Shown piece after piece: positions 1 through 12,689 of a DNA stretch of 64,000 nt; positions within the stretch are counted from its first letter, which is position 1, and each line of letters starts with the position of its first letter. This DNA is from Beroe forskalii (taxonomy: Eukaryota > Ctenophora > Nuda > Beroida > Beroidae). Made by a program: the position numbers and the translations under genes. Where the stretch lies: contig WFMF01000011.1 of NCBI GenBank assembly GCA_011033025.1, positions 372,001-436,000 on the forward strand, written 5' to 3'. Under the pieces are notes generated by a model. It searched no databases. It was not told the DNA's origin and saw only the letters and a list, made by a program, of their open reading frames with translations.

Positions 1-1050
1 AAAATAAAGCTCATCGACATCAGTGGTCTCAGAAAATCAATACTCTTCAGGCTCTTTGATGCCCTTATTAATCCAGTCGCATCCTACGCCTCCCAAATCT
101 GGCTGCCTTATACCACTAACTCTTTCAAAGAAATTCTGAAATGCCTTCATTCCAAGTGAGCAACACCCTACACAGAGTATCACCAGTTCTCCCCAAAATC
201 GCTGGTGACCCTTTGGAAAAGTTACACCTCACTTTCCTAAAATGGACCCTCGGCGTTAATAAGTATACTTCCAATGCAGCAGTGTGGGGTGACACAGGAA
301 GACATCCCCTCATCATCACTCTCGAAGCAACTGTGGGTATACCAGCAGAGGCTCTCCACATTGGATCTCAATGACAGCGAGGCCTTGGTCAGACATGCGT
401 ACAAAGAACAGCAGATCTCAGAACTGGATTGGTTGGCAAATCTCACTCAGCTCAAAAGTCATCTCGAAAGTCTCCACAACAAGAGCTATCAATATCCAAG
501 CCAAATCCGTCAAGGTCTCAAAAACTGGTTCGTTGATAGGTGGAACACTGAACGGACACAGAACAGGAAGCTTCTCTTCTACAACAGTGTCAAAGACTCC
601 TTCGAAACTGAATTATACCTGCAACTTCCCTTAGGGTATTGGGAGAGCAAACACCTAGCTCAGTTCAGGTCAAGCTCGCACAGCTACAACATCGAGACGG
701 GTCGCTATGGGGCTAAGAGGGAATCTATACTCAACAGAGTCTGCCCTAACTGTTGCAGTGTCGACGAAGCACTCACAAACCTGTCAGAGCTCCCGTTCTT
801 CCACCCGATAGTTGAAGATGAGATACATATCCTCCGATCCTGTCCAGCATACCTCTTCTTCAGACTCAACCTTAAGGACCCCACAACAACTGCCCTTAGC
901 AATAACCTGAAGGACCTTTTCGCCAGTGCTCCCAACATAAGAGACATCTCAGCATTCCTCAAAAAGTCGCATGACAGAAGATTTCCGGAGCGTTGTCAAA
1001 CAACCAAAAACGCTAACACACAAACCGATAGTGGGTTACACATTACATGA
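1..1050 (+). pseudogene. Decayed 3' end of a non-LTR retrotransposon (LINE) reverse transcriptase
   Basis: Translation gives the C-terminal part of a LINE reverse-transcriptase polyprotein, downstream of the catalytic palm. Visible landmarks are FLKWTLGVNKYTSNAAVWGD (about 235-295), typical of the post-RT region of CR1/L2/Rex-like LINEs, then a Cys/His cluster, CPNC...H-ILRSC (about 740-845), resembling the terminal CCHC knuckle. The frame moves from 1 to 3 near 140 and back to 1 near 300-350, so the copy is broken by at least two indels. The body lies beyond the left edge. After the stop at 1050 the sequence turns T-rich, as expected of a 3' UTR. Family-level placement is by motif only; the clade is uncertain. 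Confidence 0.85.
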
Positions 1051-2110
1051 TCAGATTTAAATGGTTTAAGGGTATGAACTACATTTCGTTACCATGTATC
1101 GAGGTATTTTTAGTGGGCTAATGTTTTCTAACCTCCAATTCTTTTTGCGTAAATTGCAGTGCGTGTTCTTCCATTGGGTGCATTTTCATTTCACTGTAAG
1201 CGTTTTCATAGAGTGTTACCTTTTTAACTGGGCGCTTTTTCTTAGATTCTAGCTGTTCTTTTCACTTTGGATGTGGTTGTCAACTTGAGTTTAGTTTCAT
1301 CTTCATTTTGATTTTTTTTTAATTTGTGTGTGATTTTTTCTTTTCGGGTGGTATTTCTTAATGGTATGTGTTAGTATTCACTTTTATAAATTATTCTATC
1401 CATTTTCATTTTTTCGTTTATTTAAATTATTAAATTTATATCAGGTCGGACATTGCAGCTGTAATATGACCAATAATTGTTTAATTCCCTGTTTAATTCA
1501 GAATGATCACTTTGACTTTCCTCTTGTCGAAGAGAAGCCCACTCTTTGAGGGTAGGGCAGTCTTATTAAATACGGTTCACGGTGGATTTGGAGCAAGGGG
1601 TAGGATCTCTGTGCTATGGGTTCACTTTCCATTCAGCCTATTCATGATGTTTTGGTGACTTTCTGTATCACATATCTGAGTATCTGCTTGAATTTCTGCT
1701 GTGTGGTAAAAGCCTATCATTGCATAGCAATCAAAGAGTGGTCATGTGGCACAGAACATTTGTGTATGCAGTGCCACAGTGAACATTTTACATCAAATAA
1801 CTGTACCAACGTATAATCTGCCGGCCATGTGACGTCACCAAACATTGCTATGCACTATAAAAGACTAAAAGATGACGTAAATGGTGGATTGCTATAATGC
1901 GTCGATATTATTACTTTATTAATGCTTTGAAAATGGTTTTGAATATGATAAGAGAGCTTATAACTTTATGAGGATGAGCTTCAGACCATCTTGTGAGGAT
2001 TTACCGACCCAAAGCTTGAACTCTTGAAGTACTACTGTATCAGAGATACGATATTTGTAATTCATCCTGCCTAGTGCCTATAGTCACACAAAAAACTCGG
2101 TGATCTGAAA
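1051..2110. other. AT-rich non-coding stretch
   Basis: T-rich sequence follows the LINE stop and may include its 3' UTR. No coding region, RNA gene or clear repeat is visible. Confidence 0.5.
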
Positions 2111-2121
2111 AATGTGCAAGG

Positions 2122-2194
2122 CGAGCGGCCAGCGTGGCTTGAACCCACAACCTCCTGATTGCCGATTAGGTGCTCGATTGAGCTATCTCCCCCT
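2122..2194 (-). repeat. tRNA-derived SINE head
   Basis: The minus strand carries a Pol III type-2 promoter: an A box in TAGCTCAATCGAG (2176-2188) and a B box in GGTTCAAGCC (2136-2145), spaced as in a tRNA. A short D-arm (GCTC/GAGC) can form. The acceptor ends do not pair well, so this is a tRNA-derived repeat head and not a working tRNA. Confidence 0.6.
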
Positions 2195-2399
2195 CCTTTC
2201 AGTCATATCTCGATCGCTTATATATATGTGGCTAACAGAGCTATGCACCGCTATTATATATCAGTTAATTCATTTTTTAGGTCACCGACTTTGTATGTAT
2301 GACTACAGCCAAGGTGAATTACAAATACAAACCAAGCATTGGCTTGTAATTTGCCAAGGTATCATGTAGATAATAGTGTAGTTACACACTACATGCAGG

Positions 2400-2566
2400 C
2401 AAGGGCGTAGCCAGGGGGAAAGCGACACAGGCGGCTGCCTCCCCCTTTTTGGACAGAAAACGTGAAAGTTCTGTTAAGATGAGAGCTTTGATCCAAGCAA
2501 AATACGAAATTGACAGCTTTAAATGCAACTCGCCGCCTCCTTTTCAAAAATCTGGCTACGCCCCTG
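2400..2566. mobile_element. hAT-like MITE with 8-bp target duplication
   Basis: The ends are inverted repeats: CAAGGGCGTAGCCAG on the left and CTGGCTACGCCCCTG on the right. The same 8 bp, CATGCAGG, flank both ends (right copy 2567-2574). Length, terminal CA and 8-bp duplication fit a non-autonomous hAT element. A diverged relative lies at 45888-46040. Confidence 0.75.
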
Positions 2567-2574
2567 CATGCAGG

Positions 2575-3455
2575 TATATTTCGTTGAACGAGAAAGGTGT
2601 ATGTACCAAGAGTGCTATATACTCATATAAAGAATTATCGGAGATAGGATACTTGTAACACTGTATTACAATAGCGTTATCAATTATTTCATTCATGTCA
2701 ATGGAGATAGGATACTAATTCATCATTTCTGGTATCCTAACTCCAGAATAAACTAAGTTATTTTTGCAGATTATGGTGAACAGGGATCCTAAGGTACCAT
2801 AGGATTGTCTTTCACTCACCAAAATTTGGCAATGGATTTACGATATATTTTAACTTCAATTTTTAGGCCTAAAATGACATATTTGAGTATGGAATCGATT
2901 CCAAAGGGTGGAGGGGCCTCCAGAGAGGCCGTAGACAAAAGTTGGAGATAGGATTGTTTTGCACTCAGCTTTTTTTGCACTCAGTCGACGATGTTTATGA
3001 TGGCTATTTAGATAGTTTTCACTAAAAAAGTTTGACCAAAGTCAAACACAAGGAAATACCGCGTCTGGTTTAGGAATGCAGTGGCTGGTTTGGGAATGTG
3101 GTGGCTGGTTTAGGAATGTGATGGCTGGTTTGGAAATGCAGTGGGAATGCAGCTGCTGGATTTGGATTAGGCACCGGGAAAGGTCGATTATGGTATTAAG
3201 CTCTATGAATTTCATGATTTTGAGTTCATCAGTTACAGAATGTGTCCAGAAAAGCTTATTCTGTTCGAATTTAAGCTTTTTTTCGATTTCTTATTCGGAA
3301 ACTTGACTGGGAATTTAATTCCTAAATTCCCCATATTATTCCACTGGGATTATAGCATCATCGAAGATCACTGCTCTCGTACTCTTAATATTTCATTTGA
3401 ATGCCAGAGTTTTAAGTGATTGATCATTGATGCAGTGAAACACAAATCTCAAAAA
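2575..3455. repeat. Non-coding; short tandem repeat at about 3066-3150
   Basis: GGAGATAGGATA-like words recur near 2640, 2704 and 2944. At 3066-3150 about four copies of a 21-22 bp unit, GGCTGGTTTRGGAATG plus a few bases, lie in tandem. No gene is visible. Confidence 0.5.
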
Positions 3456-4325
3456 TGGGTAAAAGTGTCACAAGAGTTGTGATTTTTGTCCAATGGATCC
3501 ATTGGATCCATCATGTCCAATGGACATGTCCAATGGACGTCCATTGGACATCCAATGGACATCCATTGAACATGATGTCCATTGGTTAAAATGTCCAATG
3601 GTGTTCAATGGATCCAATGGATCCATTGGATCCATTTTTGATGTTCAATGGACATGTTCAATGGATCCAATGGATGTTCAATGGATCCATCTGAGTGGAT
3701 CCAATGGACACAATCACCAAACATGGTTTGGTAGATGGACATCAGTCTGGTATTTTTGTTCAATGGATCCATTGTGTCCATTGGATCCATTGTGTCCATT
3801 GAACACCATTGAACATGTCCATTGGATCCATTGGATCCATTGCACATTGTGTCCATTGAATCCAATGGATCCATTTTGTCCATTGGACACATTGGATCCA
3901 TTGGACACAATGGATCCAATGGACACAATGTACAATGGATCCAATGGATCCAATAGACATGTTCAATGGTGTTCAATGGACACAATGGATCCATTGGATC
4001 CAATGGACACAATGGATCCATTGAACAAAAATACCAGACTGATGTCCATCTACCAAACCATGTTTGGTGATTGTGTCCATTGAATCCACTCAGATGGATC
4101 CATTGAACATCCATTGGATCCATTGAACATGTCCATTGAACATCAAATGGATCCAATGGATCCATTGGATCCATTGAACACCATTGATTATTTAACCAAT
4201 GGACATCATGTTCAATGGATGTCCATTGGATGTCCAATGGACGTCCATTGGACATGTCCATTGGACATGATGGATCCAATGGATCCATTGGACAAAAATC
4301 ACAACTCTTGTGACACTTTTACCCA
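3456..4325. repeat. 870-bp imperfect palindrome built of GGATCC/CCATTG words
   Basis: The two halves are reverse complements around about 3890. The left edge has GGGTAAAAGTGTCACAAG and the right edge its complement. A unique island, ACCAAACATGGTTTGG (about 3717-3732), is mirrored near 4055-4072. Most of each arm consists of short words (TGGATCC, CAATGGACA, CCATTGAACA) that are themselves palindromic at several scales. Long open frames on both strands, rich in Met-Asp-Pro and Cys-Pro, are by-products of the word composition. Foldback element or expanded hairpin; no coding capacity. Confidence 0.85.
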
Positions 4326-4524
4326 AAAATGATATCAAACCCACACACTATGTATACCACTAATCGACTGCCAGTTTCGAAATTAAATATTTCTTCTTCA
4401 GGATCTCCACATAGTGTAACACAACCTGCTCAGTTAGTTAATTGAATATGTGTTGTGTTGTAAGTTTAAAATGCCAGAGTTGCTTTAATATTAATCAACT
4501 TAGCCAGTGGCCTTCATGGCGACT

Positions 4525-4665
4525 TCCCTAGACAGAAGTGATCAAGTGACTGAGATGCTTAACTGAGATGCTTGATCAAGTGCTTGACTGAGATGCTTGA
4601 TCAAGTGACTGAGATGCTTGATCACTTCCTAGACAGAAGTGATCCAGTGACTGAGATGCTTGCAC
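4525..4665. repeat. Short tandem repeat, GACTGAGATGCTTGATCAAGT unit family
   Basis: Words such as TGACTGAGATGCTTGATCA repeat about six times with variable spacing, and AGACAGAAGTGATC occurs at both edges. The surrounding 4326-5370 stretch shows no gene. Confidence 0.6.
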
Positions 4666-5368
4666 AATTCAAGACTTTCACCATTCAAGCCAGCCATGAG
4701 CCACACAGATTTCGCAAAACCACAAATGAGCATGTGCATCATGATTTCAATCAGACTGTTGAACAAGTGCAGGCTTTTTAGCAGATTAGTCAAAAATGGG
4801 CCAAAAAAGGCTATGGGAGTATGGGCTATCTCCCAAATTGCCAGGCTATTTCACTCAGCAAACTACTGATTCATCCCAGTTAAATATGTTCATATTGATT
4901 GAGGTTCAGCTGGACTTAATGGGCAAAGCCCAGAAAGTATATGCCATTATAATTTACAAATGATTACTGTGCAGCTAGATCTATACCAGCTTGGATAAGT
5001 TTATTCAGTGAGTAGGTTGCAGATTGGTATCCGTGAGCTCAGCACTTTTCAGTTGCAAGTGTTGTGATCAGTGTCATACAGTAATCAGTATTCTGCACAG
5101 TTCCTAGAATTCCTACACATCATCAAGACCCTGAGCAAACTCCAAATGAACTTTAGATGCTTAGATGTCACTTTCACAGACATGATGCCTACATGAACAC
5201 CCCAATCTAAGAGTTTATCAAGGCTGTGACTGCCATGAATCTATCTCTTTAAGTCTTCACTCCTGATTCTCATTAGTATTGATGACCTATTCAATCTTTC
5301 AAGGCTATTATTAAGGTTTTGGTTATTGAAGGGTTGAAGAGTCCTTTCCAAGATAAGAGTACATTCCC

Positions 5369-5437
5369 CTAACCAGGGGTGTCGCGGCTTGCCGCGCCGC
5401 GCACTCCGTGCGCGAAACCAGGGCGCTGGTTAGGGCA
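5369..5437. repeat. Small GC-rich hairpin with CCTAACCAG / CTGGTTAGG ends
   Basis: The ends are inverted repeats around a CpG-rich core (GCGGCTTGCCGCGCCGC). Related units bounded by GCCCTAACCAGCGC or CTGGTTAG occur at about 7583-7675 and 7792-7850, so this is a small dispersed family. Confidence 0.55.
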
Positions 5438-5689
5438 AAGAGTACATAATGTGGCTATTCATGTTGTGCAACTGGGCAAGTGCAGCACGTTTTACTAAGA
5501 GTGCACAATAAGTTGGATACATTTTCATAGTTTCAAAGAGTGCACTCGACGGGCGATGTCCGTCCCTTTCTTCTGACTTGTTGTTGGACGCAAAGTGACG
5601 TGATCCAAATGTGGAACTTTGCGCCGCGCGCGCGAGGGTAGGGTAACATCCTACGAAGAGTGCACTACCATAAGATAAGATAGGGGGGA

Positions 5690-5782
5690 CAACCCCCATA
5701 AACCTCCATAAAGCCCCATTTAATTTAACCCCCATTTGCCTTTTTCGATATCCTCTTGGGGGTTTATGGGGGTTTAATTTTC
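5690..5782. repeat. CCCCCATAAACC / GGTTTATGGGGG inverted repeat
   Basis: AACCCCCATAAACCTCC near 5690 is mirrored by GGGGGTTTATGGGGGTTTAA near 5757-5776. No coding content. Confidence 0.5.
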
Positions 5783-5915
5783 CAGGTACTATTTCCAAAA
5801 TGATCAAAATTTCAAACAAAAATGGGTCAATTGTGGTAAAAATGTGTAATTCTTGCAATCTTTGCTCAATTTTAAAGGCGGTTTTAAACTAAGAAGCAAA
5901 GAAAGAAAGAAAAGT

Positions 5916-7016
5916 TAAGGGGGGGGTTCAACCCAAATTTTTGAAACACGTTTCTGAGATAATGGTTGACCCAAAAAACCACGTGGGCCAACTTTTGGCC
6001 GGGTTTGGTACCCCAGACCCACTGGCGCCGCCGTGGCGCCATGCCCAAATATGGGCCTAAAATGGGCATATTTTTTCAAAAGCGAACTTGAACGAGATCT
6101 GAGGTGTGCACGATAGATAATGGTCCCCTGAGTTACCATAAAAAATTTGAAGTCGATATCTCAAAAATGGCCGAGTTATGGCCGAAAAACGTATTCGATA
6201 TGGGCATACGCAATTACGTAGCTTATTTTGGCCCATAACTTGGCCAAATATCAATATTTTTAAATGAAACCAACTTTGGTATTCTCTGCAAGTATGGGGT
6301 TGATAACCATTTGAGGTCCAAAACCTCTAAAAACCGCCATTTTCTCGAATCTCGGGGATTTTTGGTCCGAGGACCAAAAAATTTTTGGGGCCTAACTCAA
6401 AATTTCGATCAATAACATAAGTGCGAAATTAAGTTTCAAAGCGATTCTGAAAATTTCGCAAAAAAATATTAAAAATGGCGGAGGAGAAGCGAAAAATGTA
6501 AAGTCGATTTTCGCAAAAACCGCAAACCGAGAAAATGGCGATTTTGTGGTTTTTTAGAGGTTTTTTGGACCTCAAATGGCCATTTTAGTAGCAATCAACC
6601 CCATACTTGCAGAGAATACATAAACCAATGCTATCTATCGAATAAAGTTGGTTTCATTCAAAAATATTGATATTTGGCCAAGTTATGGGCCAAAATAAGC
6701 TTTGTGTGACGCGCGTATGCCCATATATGGGCATACGTTTTTCGGCCATAACTCGGCCATTTTTTGAGATATCGACTTCAAATTTCTTATGGTAACTCAG
6801 GGGACCATTATCTATCGATTGCACACCTCAGATCTCGTCCAAGTTGCTTTTTGAAAAAATATGCCCATTTTAGGCCCATATTTGGGCATGGCGCCACGGC
6901 GGCGCCAGTGGGTCTGGGGTACCAAACCCGGCCAAAAGTTGGCCCACGTGGTGTACCTTTGGGTCAACCATTATCTCAGAAACGTGTTTTCCAAAAAATT
7001 TGGGTTGAACCCCCCC
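5916..7016. mobile_element. 1.1-kb foldback element (H) with arms of about 500 bp
   Basis: The left arm starts GGGGGGTTCAACCCAAATTT and the right arm ends with its complement. The arms match over about 500 bp, including the GGCGCC-rich block at about 6025-6045 mirrored at 6890-6910. The loop is near 6420-6520. No transposase is visible. A half copy in the right-arm orientation lies at 18903-19360. Confidence 0.85.
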
Positions 7017-7019
7017 ATA

Positions 7020-7980
7020 CGTGTTCTGAGGAAGCGCGACGCGCAACGCAAACAGGTGTATACGTGTTTAGCAAGATGATGGCTAGGTTTATGTTATAAA
7101 AAGATTGAGGTTTTGATCTGTGACGTCACGTTGTCTGACCCCTTCGCCTTCGACAACGTCTGACAAACTCTTGTCAAACGTTGTTTAACCCCTTCGCATT
7201 CGCCTTCCTAAGCCCGCATAGGTGTGCGTACGCGCGCCGCGCAACGCAGACAGGGATATACGTGTTTAGCAAGCCTTCGCCCGCTTCGGCGGGCAAGCGC
7301 GCGTTCTAAGCCCGCATAGGTGTGTGTACCCGCGCGGCGCTTCCCTACGGAACACTTTGCTAAACACGTATATCCCTGTGTGGCTCGCCCGTAGGGAAGC
7401 GCGCGGCGCGTACACACACCTATGCGGGCTTAGGAACGGAACACTGTTCTTAGGAAGCGCGCCGCGCGACGATAACAGGGGTATACGTGTTTAGCAAGCG
7501 CGCGCGAAACGCGCGCGTCCGCCGAAGGCACGGCAGACAAAGTCTGACAAACAAACTCAGCCAAAGTTATATGGGGCATATTGCCCTAACCAGCGCCCTA
7601 TTCCGAGTGCGTGGCGCGCCGTCGTTCCTCCTCAGAATAGCCGTAGGCCGCGCGCGCGTAAGAATCTGGTTAGATTATCGATGAATGGGACAGATAGTTA
7701 CTTGCCCTAACCTTCCTAAGCCCGCATAGTTGTGTCATGTGTACGCGCCGCGAAACACAAACAGGGGTATATGTAATATGTGTTTAGCTTGCCCTAACCA
7801 GCGCTCTGGTTTGGCGCACAGAGTGCGCGGCCAGCGCTGGTTAGGGGAAGATAGTCATTGTCAGACGTTGTTTGACCCCTTCGCCTTTGGCGGGCGGGCG
7901 CGTCCGCCGAAGGCAAACCTTATTTTACTGAAATAATGGTCAGACAACGTCTGACTCTCCCCACCACGCGCCATTTTTTT
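7020..7980. repeat. CpG-rich cluster of short inverted and direct repeats
   Basis: Two modules recur. Module 1 (CCTAAGCCCGCATAGGTGTG, then a GCGCGCCGCGC core, then CAGGGATATACGTGTTTAGC) appears near 7208-7272, 7308-7345, inverted at about 7350-7432, partly at 7447-7500, and at 7706-7795. Module 2 (CAGACGTTGTTTGACCCCTTCGC) appears near 7165-7205, 7859-7885 and, inverted, near 7945-7965. CpG density is far above the flanks. No coding region is supported. Confidence 0.65.
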
Positions 7981-7989
7981 TAGTCTGCA

Positions 7990-8668
7990 ACACGACCCTC
8001 CAAATTTCCGAGTGTTGCGCGCTAGGGATCAAGGGATGGGTGAAATCCATCTACATCCTAAGGAGGAAGAACACGGATTCCCGGAAATCAATATCGGCGC
8101 CGATATTTAAGACAAAACTTCACCATCGGCGCCTATAGGCGGTGAAAACGTAGGCCGATTAAATTTAATTGAAAATTATTCATTTTTGGCGCCTATAAAG
8201 TATAAGCGGTGACGAAAATCGGCATTTATGAAACATTATAGACAGTTTTTAACTTCAGGAAAACTGTTTGCTATCTATTTCGAGTGTTTAGACAACTGCA
8301 AATCTAATAAAAGAGTTTTTAATCATTATTTCGGGGTTTATTCCTTTTTTTTAAATTTTAACTCCTTTTTACTATATAGTATTACTCTACCTCGTCAAAA
8401 GGGTAGTTGGTAGTTTATGATAAAACGTACCAGTGTGTTGAAATTCAATTTCACAAAGTGCTCTAGCATAAAAACGTAATAATAAAAGGCCTGTTGAAGA
8501 ATTCGTGTCGTACTCGTAGAGTCTACGAAGTGAGTTGGGCTATGGATAAGAGGTAAAATTAAAAGCTTCGGTTTAGTAAAGTACCAAACTGTACTGCTGT
8601 ACACAAAATTCAAGAAATATCAAACACGATGTGAAAGTCGAAGATTGCTTTTCGGAACGACAGCATTG
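7990..8668. other. Spacer without recognised genes
   Basis: A few GGCGCCTATA words recur at about 8095-8190 (for example near 8126 and 8188). No gene or long repeat is seen. Confidence 0.4.
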
Positions 8669-11600
8669 ATAGTCTAGGCTAATATTGCCAATGACCCGAG
8701 ACTACCACCTAACAAGCTGAAAATTGGGGGTTATGTCCCTTATGGTGTCCTTGTTCCCCAAGAAAAAGTCTACCAACCGATCTTTGTCGGAAGTGGTCAA
8801 AACGGGCCACGCCCTTTTTTGACCGTGGGAATTTCTGGGAAAAATTGAAATTTCAAGATTTTGAGGTCTACAAACAAAATTATACACTAAACCCACTTAT
8901 TTTTGTACGAGAAAAACGAAGCAAGTGTCCATTTTTGTCTATGACCATCATGGAAGACGATAATGGGCCACGCCCTTTTTGACCGTGGGAATTTTAGTGA
9001 AAATTTGGAATTTTAAGATTTTGAGTTCTACAAACAAGATTATACACTAAACCCACTTATTTTTGTATGAGAAAAACGATGCGGGTGTCCATTTTTCGAC
9101 ATGGGCATCATGGAAGCCGATAATGGGTCACGCCCTTTTTGACCGCGGGAATTTTGGCAAAAAACTGAATCGTAAGACCATGATTTTAACAAGCAAGATT
9201 ATACACTAAACCCATTTATTTTGGCACGAGAAAAACGAAGCAAGTGTCCATTTTTATCTATGACCATCATGGAAGACGATAATGGGCCACGCCCTTTTTG
9301 ACCGTGGGAATTTCTGCAAAAATTTTTGAGCTCTTAATTCAAGATTATATACTAAAACCACTTATTGTTGGACGAGATGAACGATTCAAGTGTTTATTAT
9401 TTGAGCCATGACCATAGTGAAAGCTGATATAACAGGTTGCGCACTTTTGACTGTTTGTTAGACACCGATTTGTCATTGGAAGTGTTGATATACCATGTAG
9501 TCTTATTTTATGTATCCTTGCAAACTCTACTACAGGCTGACAGCTGAAAATTCTTCAAACTCAAAACACCAGTTTGTCACTTTTGTACTACCAACTTGTC
9601 ACTCGAATATGTGGTGAACAACATACGATATGATAGGTTAGTTTACCTAAACTAAGTCCACTCTTCTGCTGAGTAACAGTCATGGAAGGTGGAAGAGAAA
9701 TTTATGGTCGGGCAAAAGAGATTTCGTTCATATTGCCAAAACAACCAGTACAACACTTGCGAAATCAACAGCCCGAAACTAGCAAAACGGCCATCCGCTA
9801 TTGGGACAATATATCAGTCCATTGCCTGATCTATTGATAGAGTGATCTTCATATTCATCACAACTGAAAGTTGGGGGGTCAAGATACATGTTGGGTAATA
9901 AAATGTTGGAGTGCCTATTGCCTATAGTGTTGGTGCAAGAAAGAAGAACAGTAAAGGAGAGTGTATCCATCTATCAAAGAATCAATGCCGACTCAACCTC
10001 ATGAACCTGGTATTGATGTATTGGGCATAAGGCGTTGTGAGGTCCAGTGAGGTCATCTTATCTGCTTTAAGCTCAGTAAATTGGCCAAGGTCACATCAAC
10101 TGGCCGGTTTGATTAATGTGACCTTGGCAAATGACGACCATACCACTTTAGTAGACTTAAGGTTCGCCAACTTCCCTTTGAAAGTTTCAAGAAGACCACG
10201 GTAGAAGACACGAAAGATAACACTAGAGGATCAACATTAGAGGAACAATGTCGAAGGACCTGTTTCGTGGCGTCAACAAGAACAGCTTCCATTCAGGACC
10301 TTCCTGCGACTTGTCTTCTACTTCAGTGCACAATCCATGACGAACCTGGAAGTTGTTGCCCTCACTGGACTCAGTGACAAGTGTGTGAGAGAGTGGAATC
10401 TCCGCCCTATATCTCCTTCTTCACTTATCCATCTATGATGGCAAAGTTCAGATCCAGACCTGCCCCTCCCGCATTTGCTTCACCTCCACCCACCACCCTC
10501 CTTCCCATCTCATTCATCAGTCTTCACATCCGCTAACACTGCTCCTAACATAGACCCTGCTTTTACAGACCCTGCTATCCCTGCTCCAACTGATCCTAAA
10601 CTTGCTGCTGTACAACTCTCTCTCATACAGTATACACGGATCGGATGATTAAGGCTTTGCGGACTATGTATAATGTCTCAAGTAGCCAAGTAAACCACTT
10701 GATTGCTAGCGATGACCCACTAACCCAGGCTGAGAGGTGAAAAATTGGAAGGCAGTATAGTAACAGACTTCACGGGCACAGAGATCCAGAACTCAGTACT
10801 TCGCTCCAATTCCGAAAAGCGTCAAACATTATGACGTAGAGAAGTATGTAATAACATGCTTGCTTGATATTAGTCAGATATGATTTGTAGAACCACAGAT
10901 GGATTACCATCAATTTCCTTCGGTGCAGGTCTGACCCTTTGGCTTTCCCCCTGTAGAGCTGTGATGTCAAAGTTGCCATTGATCGGCTCATTTTTGGCTT
11001 TCACGATGTTTATAGCTTAAATATTAAACACTTGAATCGTTCATCTCGTCCAATGATAAATGGGTTTTGTGTATAATTTTGATTATAAAATCTTGAAATT
11101 TCAATTTTTGCTGAAATTCCCACCGTCAAATGGAGAGCAATGCAGTTTATTATCGGCTTCCATTATCGTCCTACTTCATTGCCAAAAATGGACACTTGCA
11201 TCGTTTTTCTCGTGCCAAAGTAAGTGGGTTTAGTGTATAATCTTGCTTGTAAAGATCATGGTCTTACAATTAAATTTTTTGCCAAAATTCCCACGGTCAA
11301 AAAGGGCTTGGCCCATTATCGCCTCCATGATGGTCATAGACAAAAATGGACACCTGCATCGTTTTTCTCGTGCCAAAATAGATGGGTTAAGTGTATAGTC
11401 TTGCTTGTTAAAATCATGGTCTTACGATTCAGTTTTTTGCCAAAATTCCCGCGGTCAAAAAGGGCGTGACCCATTATCGGCTTCCATGATGGCCATATCC
11501 AAAAATGGACACCTGCATCGTTTTTCTCGTACAAAAATTAGTGGGTTTAGTGTATAATCTTGTTTGTAGAACTCCAAATCTTAAAATTCCAAATTTTCAC

Positions 11601-11939
11601 TAAAATTCCTACGGTCAATAAGGGCGTGGCCCATTATCAGCTTCCCTGATGGCCATATCCAAAAACAGATACTCACATCGTTATTCTCGTGCCAAAATAA
11701 GTGGGTTTAGTGTATAATCTTGTTGGTAGAGCTCAAAATCTTGAAATTTCAATTTTTCCCAGAAATTCCCACGGTCAAAAAAGGGCGTGGCCCGTTTTGA
11801 CCACTTCCGACAAAGATCGGTTGGTAGACTTTTTCTGAGTGAATAAGGACACCATAAGGGACATAACCCCATAATTTTCAGCTTGCTAGGTGGTAGTCTC
11901 GGGTCAAGCCCTATTTTGGCAATATTAGCCTAGACTATG
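8669..11939. mobile_element. Foldback element A, 3.3 kb, with terminal arrays of about 160-bp repeats
   Basis: The outer ends are inverted repeats: ATAGTCTAGGCTAATATTGC at 8669 and its complement ending near 11938. Next inside are matched single-copy segments (CCGATCTTTGTCGGAAGTGG, mirrored near 11800-11820) and then tandem units of about 160 bp. The landmark TATACACTAAACCCACTT falls near 8881, 9042, 9200 and 9347; its complement falls near 11068, 11230, 11393, 11550 and 11709. Each unit also has CCACGCCC...GACCGTGGGAA. The middle, about 9480-11000, has no convincing ORF but contains a hairpin at about 10082-10128 (GGCCAAGGTCACAT / ATGTGACCTTGGC). Same family as element C (37458-39831). Confidence 0.85.
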
Positions 11940-12150
11940 AGGCTGAAGACGAAAGTATGAAATTTGAAAATCAGATTGAAAATTAATATCAAATAAGTGA
12001 ATGACTGAAAGTTCTGATCGCACCAAGACAATTAGTATCATTAAATCAGTGTTGTTAAAGTAAAATGGTCTAACATATTCTTTGCTTAAATTTCATGAAT
12101 TCTCAATCACGAATTTTGAATTTCTCGATAACTTAGCAATAATTGATAAG

Positions 12151-12681
12151 GGAGCCGTCACATATAACGTCATCACTCGACGGGGGGAGGGGGTTTTCAA
12201 ATGCTGACAGGTGATGACAGGGGGAGGGAGGGGTTTGAGGTTTGCTGACGTCAGCAAAAATTTTGAATTTTTCAAATCCTTAGGATACGATTTCCAAACT
12301 TTTTCGTTTACAATATTTTGTTTCGGAGTACCCATTTCATTTCTGCAATATGATAATGATATATATATATTTCCAAACTAACTGGGCACGTGACAAGCTT
12401 TTAATGATTAAATGAGGTGCGTATATAACAATTATAGAACCAAATTGTTTATTTTTACGAATTTAACGATATGAACCACATCACACGTACATGGTTGATA
12501 TTTCATGTCTGTTGTTTCGATCCGAAATAGTAAAAAAAATTTTTGAAAAAGGAAGGGGGTTTGGCCAATGCTGACGTCAGCATGGGGGAGGGGTCAGTCA
12601 ATGATGACAAATGATGACAGACGGGGGGAGGGGGTTGAAAATGGGCAAAAAAGTGATGACGTAATATGTGACGGCTCCCTC
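12151..12681. mobile_element. MITE K1, hAT-like
   Basis: The ends are inverted: GGAGCCGTCACATATAACG on the left and CGTAATATGTGACGGCTCC on the right. TGATAAG flanks both sides (12144-12150 and about 12682-12688), giving a 7-8 bp target duplication. Internal GGGGGAGGG tracts and GCTGACGTCAGCA are present. No ORF. Related to K2 (50065-51223) and K3 (54229-54391). Confidence 0.75.
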
Positions 12682-12689
12682 TGATAAGT

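Noticed and set aside
3493..4288. Met-Asp-Pro / Cys-Pro-rich ORFs on both strands
   Set aside because: The two strands give nearly the same peptide because the region is a palindrome; low complexity, no family.
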